Shown: in pieces, positions 61,401-64,000 of the stretch
How the letters are laid out: each line of letters starts with the position of its first letter
Position numbering within the stretch: the stretch's first letter is position 1
Assembly: GCA_035388825.1 (NCBI GenBank)
Contig: DAOOQQ010000001.1
Location: 1-64,000, forward strand
Source: MWAR01 sp035388825
Lineage (GTDB): Bacteria > Muiribacteriota > Ozemobacteria > Ozemobacterales > Ozemobacteraceae
Length of the DNA: 64,000 nucleotides
Direction: 5' to 3'
The notes under the pieces: generated by a model
Database searches by the model: none
What the model saw: the letters and a program-made list of their open reading frames with translations, nothing else
Told to the model about the DNA's origin: nothing
Program-made: the position numbers and the translations under genes

Positions 61401-64000
61401 TATCGCGGTTGCGCAGAACCTCGGCCGCGGCGCTCGTGGCATACGGGCCTCCGGCCACGATGGGAGCGTCGATGCCCCACTGGCGCAGAAGGGCCACGGT
61501 CTTGTGGAAAAAGCCGGCATAGTGGATGAGCGACCGCACGCCGATCACGTCGGGCCGGAACTTCTCGACCAGCGCTCTCAACTCGTCGAAGCTGTCGAAA
61601 TCGATCCGCGCTTTGGCGATCTTTCCGTCGACCCCCGGGCCAAACTCGCTCTGCAGCGAGGTCAGCAGATACAGGTAGCCCAGGGGCGGCTCGACCACAT
61701 TGTAGAGCAGCGACTGGTCGGACGAGAAGCGCTGCGAAAGGTCGAGGAGCAGCACCTTCACCGCGTTCGCGGCAGGTTTGGGCGTGGGATACGCCGCGGC
61801 CAGCCGCGCATTCAGCCCCTCGACGCGCATGGCGGCATCGTCGGCGAAGGTGGCGGACGGCAGGTCGGCCCGCGTCATGCCGGCCATCTCGAGGACATCG
61901 TCGAGCCGGGTGATCTCCTTCGGCAGGTAGCTGTTGTATTTCTGAACCAGCTCGTCTTCGGTCAAAAGCTTCATCTGATGCGGTAGAACCGCCCTGAGAC
62001 GCTCTTTCGAGAGGAAATATTCGTTCAGAAATGCCATCTGGTACTCGTGGGAGAAGCTCTTGGGGAATGGCAGCGTCGTCGGCAGCTCATGATACCCGAG
62101 CTGCATCGACTCCTCGATGGCCTCCCAGGAAACGCCGTTGGCGGTCGCCATGGCGGCCATTTCGGTGTCGGAGAAGATGCGCAGTACGAACAGATACGGG
62201 AAATGGATCCATCGGATCGATCGGACGAACTCGAGGGTCTGCCGGGCCTCGGCTTCGGTCTCGGTCGGGAAACCGTGCATCGTGAACAGCTCCAGCACCA
62301 CGTTCGGATGCCAGGTGGCGATGTATTCGAGGTTTTCCCGGAACCGGTCGAGTTGGAGGTTTTTCGCGATCAGTCGCTGCAGGCGCGGGGAAGCCGTCTC
62401 CAGCGCCAGGGCCATGCTCCGGGTGCCGGCCGCGACCATCAGATCGATGTCTGTCGGGGTCAGGATGTCGCCCCGCAGGCCGTTGCTGAAGAAGATCTGG
62501 ATATCGAGGCCGTTCTTCAGGATCAGCTCGAAAAAACGGCGCGAGTTGTCGCGGTCGAGATTGAAGATGTCGTCGATGAAGATGAATCGGCGGATACCGC
62601 ACTCGTAGGCTTTTTTCACCTCCGCGAACAGGTTTTCCGCGGACCGGCGCTTATGTATTTTTGGCCATATTTTATGGCAGTAGAGACACTGGTAGGGGCA
62701 GCCCCGCGTCGCCTGGATGGCGAACCCGTGCCGGGCGACCGCCTGCCCGATGAACCGGTGGTAGGCCTCGTAATCGATCAGCGACCGGTTGACCATCGGC
62801 AGGCTGTCGAGCTGCTCGATGGCGGGCCGGGGAAGCGTCTTCACCACGCTCACGGGGGGGGTGACGGCATCGGCCAGTTCGGCGTAGTCGAGGGTTTCGA
62901 CCACCCGCTGCTCGCTCACGAGGGCTCGGGCCCCGGCTTTTCTCAGGATGGCGGCGATGCGCCGCGCCGGATGAGACGGGTCGAGGGGAAGGTAGGCGGC
63001 GCCGGCTTTCAGGATGCCGAGAATCGCGGCCACGGCCCGGTGGGACCGGTTCATCAGGACGCCGACGATGGATCCGGCGCCGGGCGCGACGGCATGCCGG
63101 TCGCGCAGGAGCGCGGCGATGCGGTTCGCGGCGGCGTTGAGTTCCCCATACGTCATTGCGCCTTCGTCGCTGACGAGGGCGGTGGTGCCGGGGTGGCTGG
63201 CAGCCTGCCGCTCGATCCGTTCGACGACGGTGGCATCAAGCCGGTACGGCCTGTCGGTGTCGTTGAAGGTGACGGTGACGGCGCGCCGTTCGTCCTCGCC
63301 GATCAGGTCGAGGTCGGCCAGCATGACGCCGGGACGGGCGGTGACGGTGCTCAGGAGGCGCGTCAGCCGCTTCCCGAGACGGATGAACTGATCCTCGTCG
63401 AAGATGCGGGTGTCGTAGGTCATGGCAAAGGTGAGCGTGTCGCCCGGGATCGCCATGAAATCGTAGTCATAGTGCGTCCGCTCGGTCCATTCGAGCCGTT
63501 CGACGCCGAACCCGAGCCCGTCGAAGAGGCCGTCGCCCAGAACCTGCCGGTCAACCGGGTAGTTCTCGACGGCGATGACATGGTCGAGCAGGTCGCTCCC
63601 CAGGTCGCTTTCGCCCATGGCCCGCGCCAGGGGGTAGTGGTGATGGGGAAGCGCGGCGGCGGTTTCGTCGAGAACGGCCCGGACCGTCGCGACGAACGAC
63701 GCATCGGCAGGGAAGCGGACCCGGAGCGGAACGGCGTTGATGAACAGGCCGACATACCGCTCGACTCCGGCCAGCTCCGGCGGCCGGCCCGAAACGACGG
63801 TGGCGAAAACGACCTCGTCGGCATCGTTGTCGGTTGCCAGCAGCCAGCCCCAGGCGGTCTGGATGAGGGCGGCAAGGGTGAGCCGTTCGGCTTTCACGAA
63901 CTCCTCGATCCGGCGGGTGAGGGCCGCGGCGAACGAAAACCTGTACTCTGCCATCGAGCGCTTTCCGGTCTCCGGACGGCGGCAGCGGGGCAGTCCCACG
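58459..64000 (-). CDS. NRPS, partial: (C)-A[radical SAM-B12 insert]-T-E
   Basis: The gene runs off the right edge; 1846 residues are visible, counted here from the edge. They begin inside a condensation domain (VVSGRPPELAGVERYVGLFI). A domain: GAAYLPLDPSHPARR (A2, near 335), then an insert of about 550 residues, then AYVIFTSGSTGEPKG (A3, near 949), NMYGPTECCV, YRTGDIARW, GYRIELEEIE and GGKIDRQ. Carrier FALGGDSIKAI near 1349, the GGDS form used before epimerases. Epimerisation domain: HHLAVDAVSW (near 1529) and RTVGWFTAVHPF. Pocket residues by hand are DVQNLGMVDK, a pattern I cannot assign. It should deliver a D-residue to the next module. Confidence 0.93.
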   Translation of the reverse strand, partial: VGLPRCRRPETGKRSMAEYRFSFAAALTRRIEEFVKAERLTLAALIQTAWGWLLATDNDADEVVFATVVSGRPPELAGVERYVGLFINAVPLRVRFPADASFVATVRAVLDETAAALPHHHYPLARAMGESDLGSDLLDHVIAVENYPVDRQVLGDGLFDGLGFGVERLEWTERTHYDYDFMAIPGDTLTFAMTYDTRIFDEDQFIRLGKRLTRLLSTVTARPGVMLADLDLIGEDERRAVTVTFNDTDRPYRLDATVVERIERQAASHPGTTALVSDEGAMTYGELNAAANRIAALLRDRHAVAPGAGSIVGVLMNRSHRAVAAILGILKAGAAYLPLDPSHPARRIAAILRKAGARALVSEQRVVETLDYAELADAVTPPVSVVKTLPRPAIEQLDSLPMVNRSLIDYEAYHRFIGQAVARHGFAIQATRGCPYQCLYCHKIWPKIHKRRSAENLFAEVKKAYECGIRRFIFIDDIFNLDRDNSRRFFELILKNGLDIQIFFSNGLRGDILTPTDIDLMVAAGTRSMALALETASPRLQRLIAKNLQLDRFRENLEYIATWHPNVVLELFTMHGFPTETEAEARQTLEFVRSIRWIHFPYLFVLRIFSDTEMAAMATANGVSWEAIEESMQLGYHELPTTLPFPKSFSHEYQMAFLNEYFLSKERLRAVLPHQMKLLTEDELVQKYNSYLPKEITRLDDVLEMAGMTRADLPSATFADDAAMRVEGLNARLAAAYPTPKPAANAVKVLLLDLSQRFSSDQSLLYNVVEPPLGYLYLLTSLQSEFGPGVDGKIAKARIDFDSFDELRALVEKFRPDVIGVRSLIHYAGFFHKTVALLRQWGIDAPIVAGGPYATSAAAEVLRNRDISLAVLGEGEITFSEIIRWFIGHRGQRPDDTTLENIAGIAYVRAEERNRAAASATQLVLADAPLAATGDPGNPPLAAAPGHPAYVIFTSGSTGEPKGVAVSHRSVSNLADWVAETFYAGMLEPIREAMLPSLIFDVSVQQIFGALCHGHTLHLVPDSVKYDGARLAAYLEQHHIGLVNMTPSLMKLFNESSGGRAGATLAHLLVGAEKLPESVIEAFRAHPAHRATRLTNMYGPTECCVDATSYRIPDGAQTWMSVPIGTPIANTKVFILDRFGRPAGIGAWGEMVVTGTGIALGYIGDPERTAERFVTLAIAGGARGYRTGDIARWLPGGIIEIRGRRDEQVKIRGYRIELEEIEKTLAKHAYIDNALVAVRTDDAGEPELWAYVTGDNDVAVSDLREFLERRLPDYMIPARFVYLESFPMTPGGKIDRQGVTRMGAERGLELTTDYAPPATKMERILAAAFQKALGRSRIGVLDNYFALGGDSIKAIQVLSALQRDDYRLELRDLFAFPTVRELAPYITTGRRLAEQGPLVGPTPLLPVQSRFFARPGEGKNLFHHSVLLSAGAPLNPRALEAALSAVVAHHDALRLTCTQGADKKWSLSFAPPGAAVAVPVVEFARADGEEAAAAWMSGVRGSLDLAAGPLLAAALMRLPEGERLLVTVHHLAVDAVSWPILLEDIESAYKQAVRNTEIRLPKKSDSIRRWGEALAAHREQAAAETAYWRDIAAAPAAFSPDHDAPDLFADEIRIERLLEPDLTTMLLEKANLAFRTNPADILLTALGRALLRTEGIRDSVITLESHGRAEIDAEIDITRTVGWFTAVHPFRLALACDEPAGQVTGVKEALRRVPLLGIGYDLLRESGAVPDVTPAIGFNYLGSFTAAKGGLFRLATGKAGTEVDPRLSRPTPVDVSAMATDGRMRLSIAHGRRRYAADRIERLMNAWEEETVALVRLLAQRQHAELTASDVSYKGLDADEFERIFE
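61212..62862 (-). other. radical SAM plus B12-binding unit inserted between A2 and A3
   Basis: About 550 residues. The order is: a linker (LPRPAIEQLDSLP) as normally found between a B12 domain and a radical SAM domain; the radical SAM barrel with RGCPYQCLYCHK (Cys 434, 438, 441 from the edge); and last a B12-binding fold (EPPLGYLYLLTSL, DVIGVRSLIHYAGFF, IVAGGPYATS, LGEGEITFSEII, IAGIAYVR). B12 normally comes first, so the unit looks circularly permuted. The reading frame is intact, with no stop, and the A domain resumes cleanly. Confidence 0.88.

Noticed and set aside
46634..64000. Assembly chimera as the cause of the enzyme inserts in A domains
   Set aside because: Both frames are intact on each side, the inserts lie exactly between A-domain core motifs, and each insert is internally complete. 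It remains worth excluding with raw reads.

Overview
The window is GC-rich bacterial DNA. TolC-type channels, HlyD/MacB exporters, lipoprotein-free signal peptides and an MsbA-type exporter point to a Gram-negative, double-membrane organism. Several secreted proteins carry a pseudopilin-like tail motif (Cys-Pro-x-Gly-Gly-x-Tyr, then Val-x-Cys-x-x-His, and an 'ANQRVLLGAVEMYNMDH' stretch). I associate this motif with uncultivated lineages such as Candidatus Riflebacteria/Ozemobacteria. That placement is a low-confidence inference; no rRNA or marker gene is present to settle it.

Layout. (1) 1-5.4 kb is a defence/toxin-antitoxin island with lower GC: higBA, an AbrB/RelE pair, a Fic protein and an Xre-ImmA gene with a truncated PIN-like partner. 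They lie among at least four broken 3' ends of type I restriction hsdS genes. (2) 5.4-11 kb: a secreted protein, an MsbA-like ABC exporter with a cyclic-nucleotide-binding tail, and monomeric NADP isocitrate dehydrogenase. (3) 11.2-24.5 kb: a secreted/envelope group (VIT-vWA protein, alpha-2-macroglobulin-like protein without a thioester, NHL propeller, ankyrin, TPR and double zinc-ribbon proteins), a rubrerythrin-like gene joined to an oxidoreductase remnant, tRNA-Gly(CCC) and a small membrane protein. (4) 24.7-34.7 kb: a tripartite efflux operon (TolC, a seven-repeat secreted protein, a GAF-HlyD fusion, MacB-type ATPase and permease, a second TolC). (5) 34.8-64 kb: a nonribosomal peptide locus that runs off the right edge.

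The peptide locus is the main discovery. Read right to left on the minus strand it encodes (C)-A-T-E, C-A-T, C-A-T-C-A-T-C, a free B12/radical-SAM protein, and a half-C-A-T-TE release module. Two adenylation domains are interrupted by catalytic domains that I do not know from this position. One has a radical SAM plus B12-binding unit, in swapped order, between motifs A2 and A3. The other has a PP-loop ATP-pyrophosphatase with Cys pairs between A8 and A10, in an A domain whose specificity residues look Asn/Asp-type. The two positions match the sites where methyltransferases are known to interrupt A domains. The free radical SAM protein ends in what looks like the C-terminal half of a condensation domain, and the TE module begins with the same kind of half domain. 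Helper genes are alongside: type II thioesterase, Sfp-type phosphopantetheinyl transferase, a SyrD/PvdE-type peptide exporter, an SPFH protein and a periplasmic-binding-type protein. By hand-read pocket residues the visible modules would load X (then epimerised), Leu-like, Asx, Pro-like and Tyr/Phe-like residues. The product is presumably a radical-modified and amidated or thioamidated peptide; this is inference.

No gene-free stretch exceeds about 300 bases. No CRISPR array, rRNA or complete insertion sequence was seen.
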